From Gymnogyps californianus (Eukaryota > Chordata > Aves > Accipitriformes > Cathartidae), in NCBI RefSeq assembly GCF_018139145.2, contig NC_059486.1, positions 6,572,001 to 6,636,000 on the forward strand: a stretch of DNA of 64,000 nt, in the 5' to 3' direction. This document shows positions 47,046 through 60,095 of this stretch, piece by piece (within the stretch, counting starts at the first letter, position 1; every line of letters starts with the position of its first letter). The notes under the pieces are model-generated. The model made no database searches, had not been told where the DNA came from, and saw only the letters and a program-made list of their open reading frames with translations. A program made the translations under genes and the position numbers.

Positions 47046-50000
47046 GCTTAGGTCTCTTTTATGAAAAATTTTGTTCCCCTTTTGGCTTGAGAAAAAGTAT
47101 ATTTTTGCTAGTGCACATTTTTGTGAGGTCATGTGCGTGTGTCCAAATAGTTTTGATGATAATCCACCATCCACGGGCAGGGGAAGGTTGGTCACATGGC
47201 ACAGTGGCAAACACTCCCAGAGTTTGTGGTCTTTTCCATGCAAGAGCAAATTCTGTGACTTCTTGTTTTCTTTTCAATCTGGCATTGTTACTTTTTTTAA
47301 TGTAAACTGACCACAGAGCAACATACTGCTTTGGTCTCTATGTAAGCCTTTGAAGAAACTTCAGTGTTGCTATTTTAGAGCAAGAAATGTAATATTTTCT
47401 TTGCTGTTCAGGATAGCACTTAATTTGCTGTCTGTCCTTGTTTGGCCAGTGCTGCAGTCAAACACCTGATTCCGTTAGACCCCCAGTTAGCAGCACGAGA
47501 CTATCAATTCCAGAAGCAGTAATTGGTTTACAAATTGTGCTGCTGTCAACTTGTTTTTTCCGCCAACGTGAGGCACAAAACCACACTACACCATGTAGCG
47601 GTCCTCACACATTGCTGTCCTTGTTTCCCTGTGAAAGGGTTGGACTTGCAGAACACAGGTTCTTTTAACATTTATTTCTAAAAAGATCTGTCATGCCAGT
47701 ACTCAGCCTGAGTCTCCTGGCTTTGCTAAAAAACTTTCCCAGAAAGTAAGAAAGTGCTAAATCATTCTACCCAGTGAGAAAATTCACTTATTCAAATGTT
47801 TAGTGTCATATATGACAGCAAGATATCACTGGGTAATAAGAACATTTTTCTTGAAAATAATTGCAAATATTTATAGGGAAGTTTCGTTCAGCTGTCCGAA
47901 TCTGCTGCCTCTTTCCCTTGTCTTATCCTGGACATAGAAATAAACTTAAATTAAATTAATGTCATTTTTTACCTGCTTGCAGCCCTGCAAGTAGTCAGCC
48001 CTCAGTTTTCAGCTCAGACAAGATACCATCACCGTGTAGTCACTAGTCACCAGAAATTTTGTTTCAAGCTGGAATCCATTTTTTAAGAGCTCTGCAAGTG
48101 AAAGACAGTCCTGACGACAAAGTACTGCAGTGCCTGAGATGTGCAGCACAGTGTGCTGAGGACTCGGCTCAGTGGAAGGAAGGTCTTAGTTGAAATAGGG
48201 GAATTTAGTTAATTGTCAGGATTATTAAGACTTAATCTTTCTTCCTTGACTCTCTAAAAAACTATAAATTTACCAAATTCCAAGCAGTTTTTGTTGGAAG
48301 AAGCTAAAATTTATCCCAGAATATAAACTGTAGACCTGGTGAAACAGGGGTCAGTATTTACAGAATAAAATACTTCATTTATAACAGAAAACAAATTCAC
48401 ATTAGATTATGCTCCAGAATTGTACCCAGCAACTCTTGTTAGCATTATTTTTACTTTCTTACAGTTCTTTTTAAAATACAAGAGAGTGTCAGTTGGTATC
48501 TAGCAGGTTGTCTCCCTATAGTTCTGGGAAATGTGCTGTTAAGATAAAACAAAGTGCCATAATTTCCTGATGTACGCTCACTCTAAAATGCCAAATACAT
48601 TAGTATTTTCCTCACCAGTCTGGTGTCACAGTGACGAAACCGATGCCATCCGTTTTTTTGTTATGAGCCATGGGCTACATAGCAAATCATACAAATGAAG
48701 TGGCTATGACAAAACAGTCAAGCTGTACATTAAGCAAGTGTGTACCATCCCTAAAAGAGACAGAGGGCTGTAATTCTTGCTTCCCTGATGCTCCTTTAAT
48801 TTGCAGCAGTATAGAATAACACAAGAAAAAGAATCTGCATGCTCTATTCCCTCATTAAAATATGATTATTTGTTTATGATATCAAATGCAGGGTAAGAGC
48901 CATTGCACAGAAGCTCAGAATTTGCAGCCTTGTCCTGCAGAGCTTGTACTCCTTCTTACGCATCAGTGCTCAACCCAGAATTCACAGTTACAGTAGCAAG
49001 TTGAATGGAGAACTTGATTTACAGGGTTGTAGGATCATACCTGTAAACATCCTCCTTCCCCACTTGCATTCAGTGCTCATCACTCATTAATTTCCTGCCT
49101 TCTCTCATCCCCACACCGTATTTCCAAAAGAACTCATTTTCATAACTGACTTGCTAGCTGGTCGCTAGGTTGACAGAGCTGAAAACAGAAATTTTCTAGT
49201 TACAAGGTGCCAAATGCAGAGTGACAAAGCAAGCATCCCGGGCTGCTCCACTAATGAGCTTCAGGCCTGACAGAGAGGGCGAGCATGTAGGGGACAGGAC
49301 GGGACAGTTTCTGTGTTCAGAAAGAAACATAATGATGTTGAAATCAATTCTAGCAGTGGAGCTCTATGAGTGGCAGCCATGGGGCCTGCATTTCACCCTT
49401 CTTACCTGCTTAATCCTTGTTCAAACTGCTGACACTGCCAGAAAGACAAGGTACCATCTGTGCTTGTATTTTTTTTGATGTGAACATAAACCTGGTGGTT
49501 TTCATGTCATTTCACATAGCGACTCAAAGTCTGTGGAATGAAAATTTCCGGTCACTACCAAACTGAATATTTCAATGTTCAATGCGTAAAAATATCCTGT
49601 ATGTCAGTACCCGGGCTTTGCATTTGAGGTATCTAACATCGATTTCTGCATACCACCTCAACAACCATGGCAATGACCCTTCTTGAAACTGGAGCAAGAC
49701 ACATTGGGGTGTGTGTGTTGTATTTCTTGATGTTGCTCTGGCAGATGAGCTATCACCCTGACAATGTTAATACTCTTCATTTTTCTCTAGTGTGTTCTGA
49801 TTTTCTTAGATCTTAGGATGACACCCAAGACCTGGGTGTGCAGATGCCACTTAATGTCAAAAGAGAGGCTTCATTGCATCCATTTAGTATCCAGAAGCTC
49901 AGGAACTTGGATACAGAAGCAAGATAAGATCATGAACAGGATAGGGTACCTGCTGGACCAGAGCTGATCTTAGCAGCCAGGAGACTCAGAAAACTGTTTT

Positions 50001-50221
50001 TCATATTTTAATAACAGTAGCAGACAATTGCAGTGTTTTCTAAATGCTCTTTTCACAACACCTTGAAAAAGTAACCCAAAAAGAAGTAGTTGTATGACAC
50101 AGGTGATGCAGTGCTGAAGAAACAGTAGATCTCTTGCTGCACAGACTCCTGAGCATGGGTTTCATGAAAGATGGCAATACACAGCACATTTGGCTTCACA
50201 GCAGAGTTTCCAGGCACTCAG

Positions 50222-50343
50222 TGGCCCTGATTCATCCTTTCATGGCACCAGCAGTGCCGTCATGTAATGTAGGTTAGCAGGTCTCACCAAAGTCACTGGA
50301 GGTGTACTGGTGTGAAGTGGTGTAACCATTTGGGAAATCAGAC
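50222..50343. repeat. Old sauropsid inverted repeat, near-complete copy
   Basis: 'ggccctgattcatcctttca' and the right part 'caaagtcactggaggtgtac', 'tggtgtgaagtggtgtaacc', 'ggaaatcag' match the pattern 'ggccctgattc...attgaagtcaatggagttacactggtgtaaaactggtgtaac...agaatcagg'. This pattern is common in birds, crocodilians and turtles. The ends are roughly inverted (ggccctgatt / ...aatcaga). Confidence 0.6.
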
Positions 50344-51692
50344 ATAACATAGACTAGAAAGTATCTTAAGATGGAAGTTGTCTAAAGCAATTGAGCTTTT
50401 GCAGCACTTCCCATATAGGGAGATACAGTTTCTAGTGTGGAAAAATAAGGGACTGACTCTTCCCTGCAGGTAAGTGGCTTGTGTTTCTGTATACACCTGC
50501 ATGCAGAGAGGGATCAGAGTTACTGATTCAGACGAGCGATAGCTTGCAGCCAAAGCAAGGGCATGAAAATAACAATAAAGAACTGGGCCCCGAAATTCCC
50601 AGTTTAGTTTGTGCACTGTGCAGACCTTGGCCACACAGATCCTCTGCTTACAGCAGCTTTGCACTTGGAAAAAATTACTTCTCCATAAAAGAGTTTCATT
50701 CTGCAAGTATAGGCAAGTAAGTGGCAGTGTGTCGGTGTGAGAGGGAAAGGGATGCAGCAGGTTTCCTTAGGACGCCATTTTGGGTTTGATCTGACAGCAG
50801 CAACAAAATGGGAGTCACTTGGACAGTGCTCCATCAATCCATCAGATAGATATTGGCTACAGACCAGAGTGGATCTGAAGGAATGTTTTAAAGAATTGCA
50901 ATTAGGTGCAATTTCCCAGCAATTGTGTACACCCCAAATACCACCTGCTGGAACTGAACCACATGGAATGGCCATTGCTGCTTTAGAAACATGCACAGCT
51001 GTGCTCTGGCTGCTTGACATGCAAAAACTAGCACAGGGGTGTACTTTAAGTGTGGGAAGACGATTTATTCCACCAGCAGGTTCCTGCAGGATTTGTGCAT
51101 AGCACACAGTTAGTGTCTGGTGATTAGAGCATTCACTAGCAGAGTGCATGCAGCAAGAATGAAATGCATCTTAGAAACATCCCTTTATATTAAAGATATA
51201 ACACAATCTGTTTGGATGCAAGTCTGGGCACGGTTCTGTGTAAGATCTTATTTACCCTTTTATCATGAGCATTCTTGCAAACTGCTGTTTTCTCATATAT
51301 GACTAGTTTTCAGTTTTACATGGGGGGGACTGTAAGGCAGGTTTCTGAAAACACGGAGGTGAATTAGTGACCTCGTAGTATGCTGTAACTGCCAAGAACC
51401 CTGTGGAGAATACGAACACAATTAACCATATAAAGTGAGATATAATAGAGGAAGCTGCATGTAGATATACGACAAGGGAGTTAGCAAGCTGTAAAATAGG
51501 GACTTGGGAAAAGCCATCAAAAAGCAGAGAATTCTCCATTTTCTTGCTCACACCTTTTCATCAAGAAATGGAGTGGCACAGGAAGGAGGCAGGATAGCAC
51601 AGAGGAGAAGCGAGCTGGCCTGAAAAATTATGGCAGGAGCTTCCAGGCGGCTCCCAGGCCCCAATGCTGAGTGCCCTGCCAGCGCACCAGTA

Positions 51693-51749
51693 CAGCAGAG
51701 CAGCAGCAGCAGCAGCGCAGCAGCAGCAGCGCAGCAGCAGCAGAGCAGC
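51693..51749 (+). repeat. Interrupted CAG/GCA repeat
   Basis: Blocks of CAG are interrupted by 'cg' and 'ag', giving roughly (CAG)5 CG, (CAG)4 CG, (CAG)4 AG, CAG CGG. The last two full units are 14 bp, not a multiple of three. A reading frame through it would therefore switch from Ser to Ala to Gln runs, which argues against a selected polyglutamine. The surrounding open frames (60-84 codons) are dominated by the repeat and not recognisable. Confidence 0.92.
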
Positions 51750-54624
51750 GGTCTCCTGACATCTTGTGGCTTGGCTGCAGAGTACAGCAATCCCTTCCCC
51801 CACAGCCTCAGGCACGGGTGTCAGCTGGAGCTGACCTTGGCATTAACCGCAGACACTAGAGATCCTTATATATAGCTACATTCCTCTCACAAATGCAGAG
51901 CCACTTCTTTTCCCTCCTGTGCAAGAATGAATGTGTTCGGGTGAGCCTGTGTTTTCCCAAGCGCTTGTGTATGAGGTTTACCCTGATTTACAGCAAAGAG
52001 GCACCTAAATTTACATTGAATATAGATGAACTCCGCATAAACTGGATCCCAGATTCTGCATCTGTCATCCTCCCTTTAACAGGTGGAACAAAACCCAGAT
52101 CCAAACATCCCAAGTTTGCTATAATCTCCCCCAGCCCCACCAGCTCCCTGATGCTCAGATCGAGGTCTGCTGATCAGAATCAGTCATTTCTTTTGGTTGC
52201 AATGGCCCAGCTTCAATGCTAGTCATGCGTGATCTCTAGAGGAAAGGACAGGAATTTTAAGTATTTAATAAGGTGTATTTATTTTTAAACACTGATTTCA
52301 TTTTTTAAGAAAAATGAATGTTAAATTTACACACATACAGAAATCCATGCAATGCAGTCCTAACCTCTGTCATCTGAAAGTATTGCTTGGTTCTTGAAAC
52401 ATTCATGGAAGTCTTTTGTCTCCTCTAACTAGCTGAGACTGACTCTGGTATTTGCCTCAATTACTCAGTTTCAGAACTGGGAAAATGATGAACTACACTG
52501 GATTTTGTAAGCAGGGAAATCAAGTCGTTTTCCTGGTGTTGGGTCCCGTTGAATCTCCCTCGGGTTACTCATTACACCCTTGCTCTGGGCTGAATTTGCA
52601 GTGAGAGGGCAGAGGACAGTCAGAGCTGGAGCTGGAGCTTTCGAACACCGTGGCTGGGACTGGTAAGAGCTCAGGCTGGAGTTTTAGAGGTGCTGAGTGA
52701 TGAGGAAGGAGGAGGAAATGAGCTTCTTCTCAGTTATTTTTTGCAAGTGTATTTCACACATTATGTTCCACAGATTGGCAAAATATGGTGCCAAGGAAAA
52801 GACACACAGCCAGTAGTGACCATTCATTCTCTGGCAGCCCTGCGTGGAGGAGTAACTTCCACACCCCACTCCCTTCCCTTCTTCAGGAAGCGTGGTTCAA
52901 AGGGGGAAGGAAATGAGATGGAAAAGGGCGAGAGAGGGCTCATTTACTGATGTGGAGCTGTTCCCTGAGAGGAAAACTGTGGCCAGCATTAGGGCTAGAG
53001 AAAGATTATCACTGTTTACCAAGAAGCTTAGCGGGAAATACATGGAGAAAGTCATATGGTCAGTTTGTAAGAATTCATCCACATTCCCATTCTCCTCCCA
53101 TTCTTTCACAGTCTGAAGGTTACCCTCTGAGGAGACCGTGCTGCAGGGATGGCAGCAGGAGGAGACAGAGCAGAGTGGCTGGGAAGCCCTTGGGGAGCTG
53201 AAATTTCATTTTTCTTCATGTCTGTGGGAATCCTAGCAGATCTGCGTCGTAGGGAGGTAGGCATACTGCTTTGGTTACCACTGTGCCCTTCTGCTTTACC
53301 AACAGGATACACACATCTCCAACAAGGGCTGTTATGGGAAATTCAAGGTATTAAAAAAACCCAGCTAGCCAGTTTCAGTTTGAAAAAGTATGGAATGGAT
53401 GAAGTGGCACTAACACATGAGAGGTTTCTCCCAATCCTCACTATTTTTCAATGCACTTAAAGCTTGTCATTTAAGAAACATGCAAAAGAGCAAACTTCCA
53501 CACACTTCATACAGTGTCTTTGAATTTGTCATGATCTTGGCTGAAAATAGAAATAGATCTAATGGACAGATGCTATACTCTGTGATGAAACTTGCACTAA
53601 GGTTTTATAAGATAAATTGCCCCTGACTTTCTGTTACCAAAATTACGGTTGTGGTTACTGTAGCAGTGACTGCAGTATAGACATACCATTTCCAGTTCAG
53701 CTCTATCAGTCCCTTTGTTGAAGTCTGCTGCAAGTAGACAATTGACTATTTGTGGCTTGTGGCTACTCTCTCAAGAGAAGTTATAAACTGAAAGTGATAC
53801 CAAGTGTTACACAAGGGGGAAACAAGGCACAAAATGGAAGGCATTAAAAACTTAAAAAATCCCCTTTTAAATATATGTAATTATATATAATGTGTGTATA
53901 TACACACACCCACATGCAGAACCACATATATGTGCAAACGTGTTTCATTTAACGAAAGAAATTGCATTTTTGAAAATATATGTGCAATATTTTGTTGCTG
54001 CAAACCAAAGTCATCTGTTTATCTTGAATGCTAAAGAGGGTGAAGGCAGCTGCAATTTGAGCTTCTCTGCACTGGCCAGCTGGTAGCTTAAAGCCAGCAA
54101 ACAGGGAGGGGGAGGTGAATTATCCCCACCGGTTGGTCTTAGAAGTGGTCACTGTACAGGATAGCTTTAAAATTACAAGGGTTATGATTCACATAGGAAC
54201 TGCTGGGCTAATACTGTTACATATTTTCTTAAGACTGAATGGTGGCTGGAAGCTCAGCATCAGGTAACCTCCAGCACCACACACTGATTCAGGGCCACCT
54301 GTACAGAAACAAATGCGTCACTTACTTTTTCCATACTTCCCATTTGTTTCTCTCAGTTGTTTTTGAATCACTGTAACTGTCAAGATGCTGTAAGTGGTAT
54401 TCAGTTACAAACATCAGGAGTATGGGATCATCGTTAGAAACTGGAAACATCAAGCAGGTCAGGTCCAACTCCTTATAGCTCCAGAGTGTCTTTAGAAGAT
54501 GCCCTACACTTGATGTGTATACGGGAGAGAGAAATGTTACCTTGCTTCGGCAGCTGCATGTGGAGAACTGGCACAATGGCATGTATAGGGGGCTCATTTG
54601 AATGGGTAACAAGAAGAAAGAGAA

Positions 54625-54634
54625 GGGGGGGGGG
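54625..54634 (+). repeat. G10 homopolymer
   Basis: Ten consecutive G after a purine-rich 'aagaagaaagagaa' stretch. Simple sequence. Confidence 0.9.
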
Positions 54635-55308
54635 TGTGATTTATATCCATTTCATTATTTTCAGTGACAAAATGCTGCATGGAAGCCGGCTACAGCTGGA
54701 TTTCTTGAGGGAACCCAAACCCCGGTGTGTATGCAGCTCCCGGATTAGCATGTGCGATACCTGTGTGTGTGAGCCCTCACATATTGGCGCACTTTAATAG
54801 CAACATGCAGCCTGTTTGTCACCACTCTGAATTGGCTGTAGTGATTTCTATATTCGTCCTTTTTCTGCACCCAGATTTTATGATTTCCAAACCACAACGT
54901 AAAAGCTGTACAGCTCTTAACCAGCCATGTGGAAAAGCAATGTTGAATATATATGCATGCAGCGTGTCTGGAAGCATTGCCATATTTTTCTCTGAAGAAT
55001 TTGTTTAGGTTACATAAAAGAAACAGGCAGGAACCCATGGGTTTTCATTTGGTGGTTCTCCCTCTGTTCTGCTTGGCTTCTCAGCTTTCAATAGATCCCA
55101 AGGTCAGGCTGTTATTTGTTGCTAGGCCAAAGTGGCAACCTCCCACCCTAACAATGCTACTATCTTCATATCATCTGAGCTATAGGGGCCACATTGTGAT
55201 GCTTTGGCAGTGTTGCTAGGGAGGTTGCTAGGTTAGATTGATGTCACTATGTGGGTTATAAATTGCCTTTACCCTGCTGGCCCTAACTTGGCCCCATAAC
55301 ACAATGAT

Positions 55309-55322
55309 CTAGTAGATGGCAT
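55309..55322 (+). promoter_or_regulatory. CTCF-like motif, plus orientation
   Basis: 'ctagtagatggcat' matches 12 of 14 positions of CCASYAGRKGGCRS, including the whole AGRKGGC core. It points towards the minus-orientation motif at 60.1 kb, a convergent arrangement. Confidence 0.3.
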
Positions 55323-55839
55323 CGAAGTGTTCAAATGATACATTGGAGCAACATCTTCGGACCCTGAACTTGGCAGCAAACGCATGTTGTATCTATTCAG
55401 CAAAGTAACCCACTTGTAATCTAGAGAAAATAAACAATTGCTTTCGATAGTACGACTAACATAAAACGCGTTCCTTCATGTCCAGAAATTAACAAAAATG
55501 ATGAAAATTACCTAGTTTCTGACGCACATACGTGCACTAAAAACAAGGCTTTCCCTTAATGCAGACTGTGTGCCCTCTACATGCCCCGCTGTTGAGAAAA
55601 GGAAGGAAGTTTTATAAAGACGAAAGTGAGAGCTGAGAAAACGAGGTAGGTGAACTGAGAATTTCCCAGCTTTGAGTACTGCATGTCACAATCTCAACTC
55701 TACTAAAATATACCACCAACGCCTTTATTATCACACCTGTTTATTCTAGCACAAAAGTGCCATGCCACATAGTCAAATTATTTGCATGTTTCTGGCTTGT
55801 GACCTCAAGGGACATTTTAATCTTGCCTGTTGCAAAAAA

Positions 55840-56300
55840 TAATAATAGCTGAAGAATCATTTTAATTGATTTTTCAATATATTAATTTATCAAAATTTAG
55901 AAATTCTGTCTTCTACAGAATATGGGGGGGTGCGCGCACACACGTGTGTGCATTTCATTTCTTTTGAAAAGGAATAAATAAAAATAGATAAACATGCATG
56001 CCTTTCAGAGCTATTCTGGTTTAATAAGTAAATACATCATTAGACAAGCTTTTCTTTATGCATGATGTCTTGATATGCAGGGCTTTAGCTGCATACCTCT
56101 CATTAGCACTAATGAAATTTATGTGGCTAAATCCCCATGCATTGTGTTGAACGTACACCTTAGTATATTTGTAATTATTTTTTAAAGACTGCCTTCATTT
56201 CAAGGCAGACCAGAGCACAGCTCCTACAGTGCCATGTGAATCCATAGGGTGTATACATATTTATAAATGTTTTAAAAATGCATATTATATTTCGCCCACA
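55840..56300. promoter_or_regulatory. Candidate conserved non-coding element
   Basis: The block is long and AT-rich with many possible developmental-factor cores: 'ttttaattgatttttcaata', 'tacatcattagacaag', 'ctcattagcactaatgaaat', 'gcatgatgtcttgatatgca' and 'gtatatttgtaattattt'. The pair 'cattagcactaatg' is itself an inverted repeat of CATTAG. No interspersed repeat features are visible apart from the Z-DNA-prone tract inside it. The role is inferred. Confidence 0.35.
55931..55952. repeat. 22-nt alternating tract with 16-bp palindrome
   Basis: Alternating pyrimidine-purine throughout, starting with CG/GC steps. It contains the perfect palindrome 'gcacacacgtgtgtgc' (55936-55951), whose centre is a CACGTG E-box. 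It is preceded by G7. The tract is prone to Z-DNA or cruciform formation. Confidence 0.85.
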
Positions 56301-56507
56301 GAGCATAACATCTCTGCTGGCTGGAAACATGTATTAAAGAAGGTAACAAAAATCCAGAGGAAATGTCTTTGAAAAAATAGTTAATGCACATGGGCTACAG
56401 CTGCCTTTTAAAGATTAATTTCTTGGCCATTTACAATGTGGTTTTTATTATCAAAAGCCAATGGACCATATTACAGAAAATCTTGCTTTGTAAATTTCTT
56501 TTGCGCT

Positions 56508-56590
56508 TCTTGGGCCTGATTCTGTTACACAGAATTCAGTGCTTTTCTTTCCACACTTACACTATCGTTTGCTCAAAACTGGACCTGGAT
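56508..56590. repeat. Probable old sauropsid repeat fragment
   Basis: 'cttgggcctgattctgttac' is the typical outer end of the archosaur/turtle 'gggcctgattctg...' repeats. The downstream 'cacacttacactatcg' is compatible with the next block. Short and diverged. Confidence 0.4.
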
Positions 56591-57440
56591 TGTCACAGGG
56601 TTACTACTTGTCCTCCTTAGCTGTCACTAGAGTAAGCAGCGTTCTTTGTGCGTGTACTAGCACAGTTAAATGAAGGTAAAAGATAGAGATCTGAGTCTTC
56701 GTTTAAAATGTGGCTTGCAATGCTGCAAACATGAGCATAACTTTGCAAAGGTAAGTCATACGCATGGGTGCAGATATTTGCATGCATTAAGTATGTGGAA
56801 GAATTTAGAGAGCTGTAATCATACTTTTAAAAATGTGGTCTTATTGAAGCTGCACTAGTTCTGACTGGATTATTTATAATTTCTTTCAGTTGTTGATTTC
56901 CTGTAGCGTTTGAAAATTAACTAAAGACTGTCTCGACAACACTTATGCCTGTTCTGTATCTTATTTTTCCTTCTCGTGGCCTTCCCCTTTTTTTTCCTCA
57001 AGACATACAGAGTTTAGCTTAGTGCCATGTACTCCTCAGTTTCAATATGGGACTGGACAAAATGCAAAAGCACACACCTCTGTGTACACAGCAAATCCTG
57101 GCCTGTCACTGTTTCATCCTGTAAGCAGCAAAATTTCCGATACGCAAAGGATTTGGGGAGCTCATACATGGGCTCTCTAGACTTCCCCAGAGCCAAATCC
57201 AGACCTTTTCAGGCTCCTCTTAAACCCGTAAAAAGCAAGGGTGGAAGTGGAGGGGGAGGATGAAGCTAGTAACTGTTAAATCCTGCCAAGTAGTAGCCCA
57301 GGGAAGACAGAAGAAACTGTGGGCTCAGAGCTGTATTAAGGACGATAAATTGCTGGTCCTCCTTAGCAAGCTATGAGAGGATGGAGAATCTGCTAGGGTG
57401 GATCCCAGGCATGGGCGTGAGTGCCTCTCCCAGAGCAGAG

Positions 57441-57597
57441 GCTTGTCCTCTGTGACCTTGGGCAAATCATCTAACCTCTCTCTGTATCAGTGTTCTGTTT
57501 CTGAAATGAAAATAAATGGCAGTAATGCACCAGAAAAGCTAAATGTGCTGGTGATTATGAGGGGCTCAGATGAGGATGAAGGTGAGATAAATATTTT
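57441..57597 (+). mobile_element. MIR/CORE-SINE, sense
   Basis: 'ctgtgaccttgggcaaatca' then 'tctaacctctctctgtatca' and 'gttctgtttctgaaatgaaa' is the MIR core almost intact (consensus 'tgtgaccttgggcaagtcacttaacctctctgtgcctcagtttc...aaaatg'). The tail 'gggctcagatgaggatgaag' then 'gtgagataaatatttta' follows the sauropsid MIR 3' part. It is the best-preserved MIR core in the window. Confidence 0.82.
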
Positions 57598-60095
57598 AGA
57601 CAGATAAAAATAATCCTTCCTCAACTCCTGTGAAACCTTCATACATTAAACTCAGATTCTTGGTATGAGAGACAAGATGTATCCCTCAATAAACAGGATG
57701 GCTTGCATTTTAATTATTGCAGTATAAGTAGATGAGGTTTTTTCAAGGGACTTTTGTTCTTATTCCTGTTCGTAGCACTCAGAGTATTGTTTCCATATTT
57801 GCAATACTGGCATGCAGGGCGCTCCAAGGTGACTTATTTCAGTAGAGGATTCACACGCTGACTGGAGCCATTGGTTTAGGTCTTTGTCTGATGATACAGT
57901 GTCTGCATTAACATTGAAATTTTCATTTCTTGGAAAGTGTTAAAATCTAATACGTAAATGTTGATTTTTTTTAATGTGCTCCTGGGGCTTTTTCATCTAT
58001 GCCAGAATTAAGTGCAAAGGGAATTTTTACAGCCAACTTGTAAATTCCTGACAAGAGGAGTTTATAATAGAAGTGTTGACATAACCTTAACTACAGTGAC
58101 AACTGAAGCTGGTTTGTTAGGAAAGCAGCAAATAATTTTCTTGCAGGAAGGCAGGAGTTGGGCACAGAAGGTAAGGCAGCTAAATTTTTTTCCCTGAGAA
58201 TCCCTGGAGGCTACTGTGTGAGACAGCACATGAAATGAAGCTGAAGCAAATCGCATAGCAGGCAGAAGAAGAAACACTCTGGAATTTGCTTATTTTCGTG
58301 AAGGAGAAGGTGCAGTTATCCTCTCATAATTTTTTTTACAAGCTGCGTTTCTCCCCTCAGAGGTAATCACGAGGGTCTGGTAGCAAGTCAGTGCTTGCTT
58401 TTGGCCTTACAGCTGGCTCTTACTTCGTTCTTTGTCCCTGAAAACCTAAAGCAGTCAGGGATGAACTCTGGTGCCTCAACTCCATGCCTTCAGCAGGAAC
58501 AGGAACCAGCCCTTTGTTTGCAATCTGTCTGTGTCTCTTACAAGCAATAATTTTTTTAAAAGTCACTAAATCAGATTTATTTCCTTGAGTCATCTGCAAG
58601 AATTCAAAACCTGAGAACTTGAACACCCAGCAATAGATGGACAAGCCTTTGTGCAGCAAGGCTGAGCCACAATCTGACCTACCGGCCCAATAGACATTGC
58701 TGTCACTTAAACAAGAACCAAACCTATCGACAGAAAGAGGTGATTTTAAATGAAATCTGAAGCCAAAGGAGCGTATGTAGAGCTGATTTCTAGTGCCTTT
58801 GTTTCCCCAAAGTCAGCTGGGGTTTGTTTCATACCTGTCACTTCTCTCCTGTGGGTGAGGGGAAGGGAAATTTCTCAGCTCTTCTTGCAGGCATAAAATC
58901 CTCAAGGTGGAATGGCGATTGTAGATGCATCCCATCCTGCAGCACAGTCCTACACACGGACCCAGGCCCCCGTGTTACTCAGACTGGGGTCAGAAGTAAG
59001 TGCGTGTCTCCCACCCACTTTCCCACACCCTTCTGCCGGCTCTGACCCTCCCCTAATCTTTGGGATTAACTTCTAAATGGCACCCTATTTCCCAAAATGT
59101 TTAACAAAGTCTTTCTTACATCTTTGTTGTGATGTTTGCGTGTAGAGAAGCAGTTAGCTCATTGGCAAGCAGCAGGAAGATTTATTGTGAGCTGGCACAC
59201 TTCAAAGCCACGGGTGCTGGGAAGAAGGTGCAATGCCTGACTTCCTCCCAGCCCAGCTTCTGCCCTACCCGGCATGTTTGGCAAAATCCTAAAGTAACTA
59301 TCCTGGAAAGGTGGAAGGTCCAGGGACAGAGTATTCAGCATAGAGTAAATAAAATATGATGTTGAAAGCAGAGAAAAGGACAGCTCTGAAATGGGAAAGC
59401 CAGAACTAAATCCCCTCAGTACTTCCTAATTATTTGGGGGCCACTATGGCCCGTGGAGCTTGCAATCAAAGTGCACAAGCTATTGGTGAGGGACGGCGCA
59501 GTCCAGGCAGAGGGTGACTGAGCGGCACTGCTGAATGCTTTCTGTGAGTGCTGATGGATTTTTAAACCTCCTTTGCACTGCAGTATGGTTGGAAGGGCAA
59601 CATGAGCTGGTCTGGCAGGGTGGCAGAGAGAGGGGAAGATCAACCAGTAAGCGACCAGATTGCACAGAAATGGAAAGCAAAGACTGCAGATTCCTCGTTT
59701 GCCTTCTCTCTTCCCATTAAAACAAGATTTTTTACCCTTCCCTATATTCTTTCTTTTTAATAAATATTGAAATACAATCCCTAGCTCTTAGGCACTGCCA
59801 GCAAACCTGGCGGAAATACTGCAGTTGGAGCCACAGCCGTGAGCTGAAGGACATGGAAAACTATCACTTTTTCCCCTGGCAAACCAAACACACATCGGGG
59901 GAGCAACGTGCCAATGAATGTCTCTGCTTTTTCCCAGAAAGCTCATTTTCTGTCAGGATTTCCTCTCCCGCTGATTGCCCCTGCGTGAGTGGAAAGCAAG
60001 CAGGCCAGTCTTTGAACCGCAAACCACCAGAGCGAGATCCCAACACGGCTTCGCCCTGGCCGCCCAGGACATCTTCTCCTGGCGCTTGTTTAGGA

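Larger units (their letters stand above)
41607..51692. other. Non-coding stretch
   Basis: No exon recognised. The longest open frame is 181 codons on the minus strand (50.60-51.15 kb), overlapping 121 codons on the plus strand; neither has a recognisable domain or a clear splice context. One frame of this length is roughly what chance predicts across six frames of 64 kb. Other contents are the small repeats listed separately and AT-rich sequence. Confidence 0.65.
51750..55839. other. Non-coding stretch
   Basis: No exon recognised. It contains a possible degenerate MIR block near 52.45-52.51 kb, a TA/TG/CA simple tract near 53.87-53.92 kb, a G10 run at 54.63 kb and a CTCF-like motif at 55.31 kb. 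All open frames are under about 110 codons. Confidence 0.65.

Noticed and set aside
50604..51149. 181-codon minus-strand frame overlapped by a 121-codon plus-strand frame
   Set aside because: No recognisable motif on either strand. One such frame is about what chance predicts for this much sequence.
54540..54580. 'cttgcttcggcagc' identical to 14 nt near the 5' end of U6 snRNA
   Set aside because: Similarity fades after this block, the internal U6 core is missing and there is no terminator T-run. At most a tiny retro-fragment, possibly chance.
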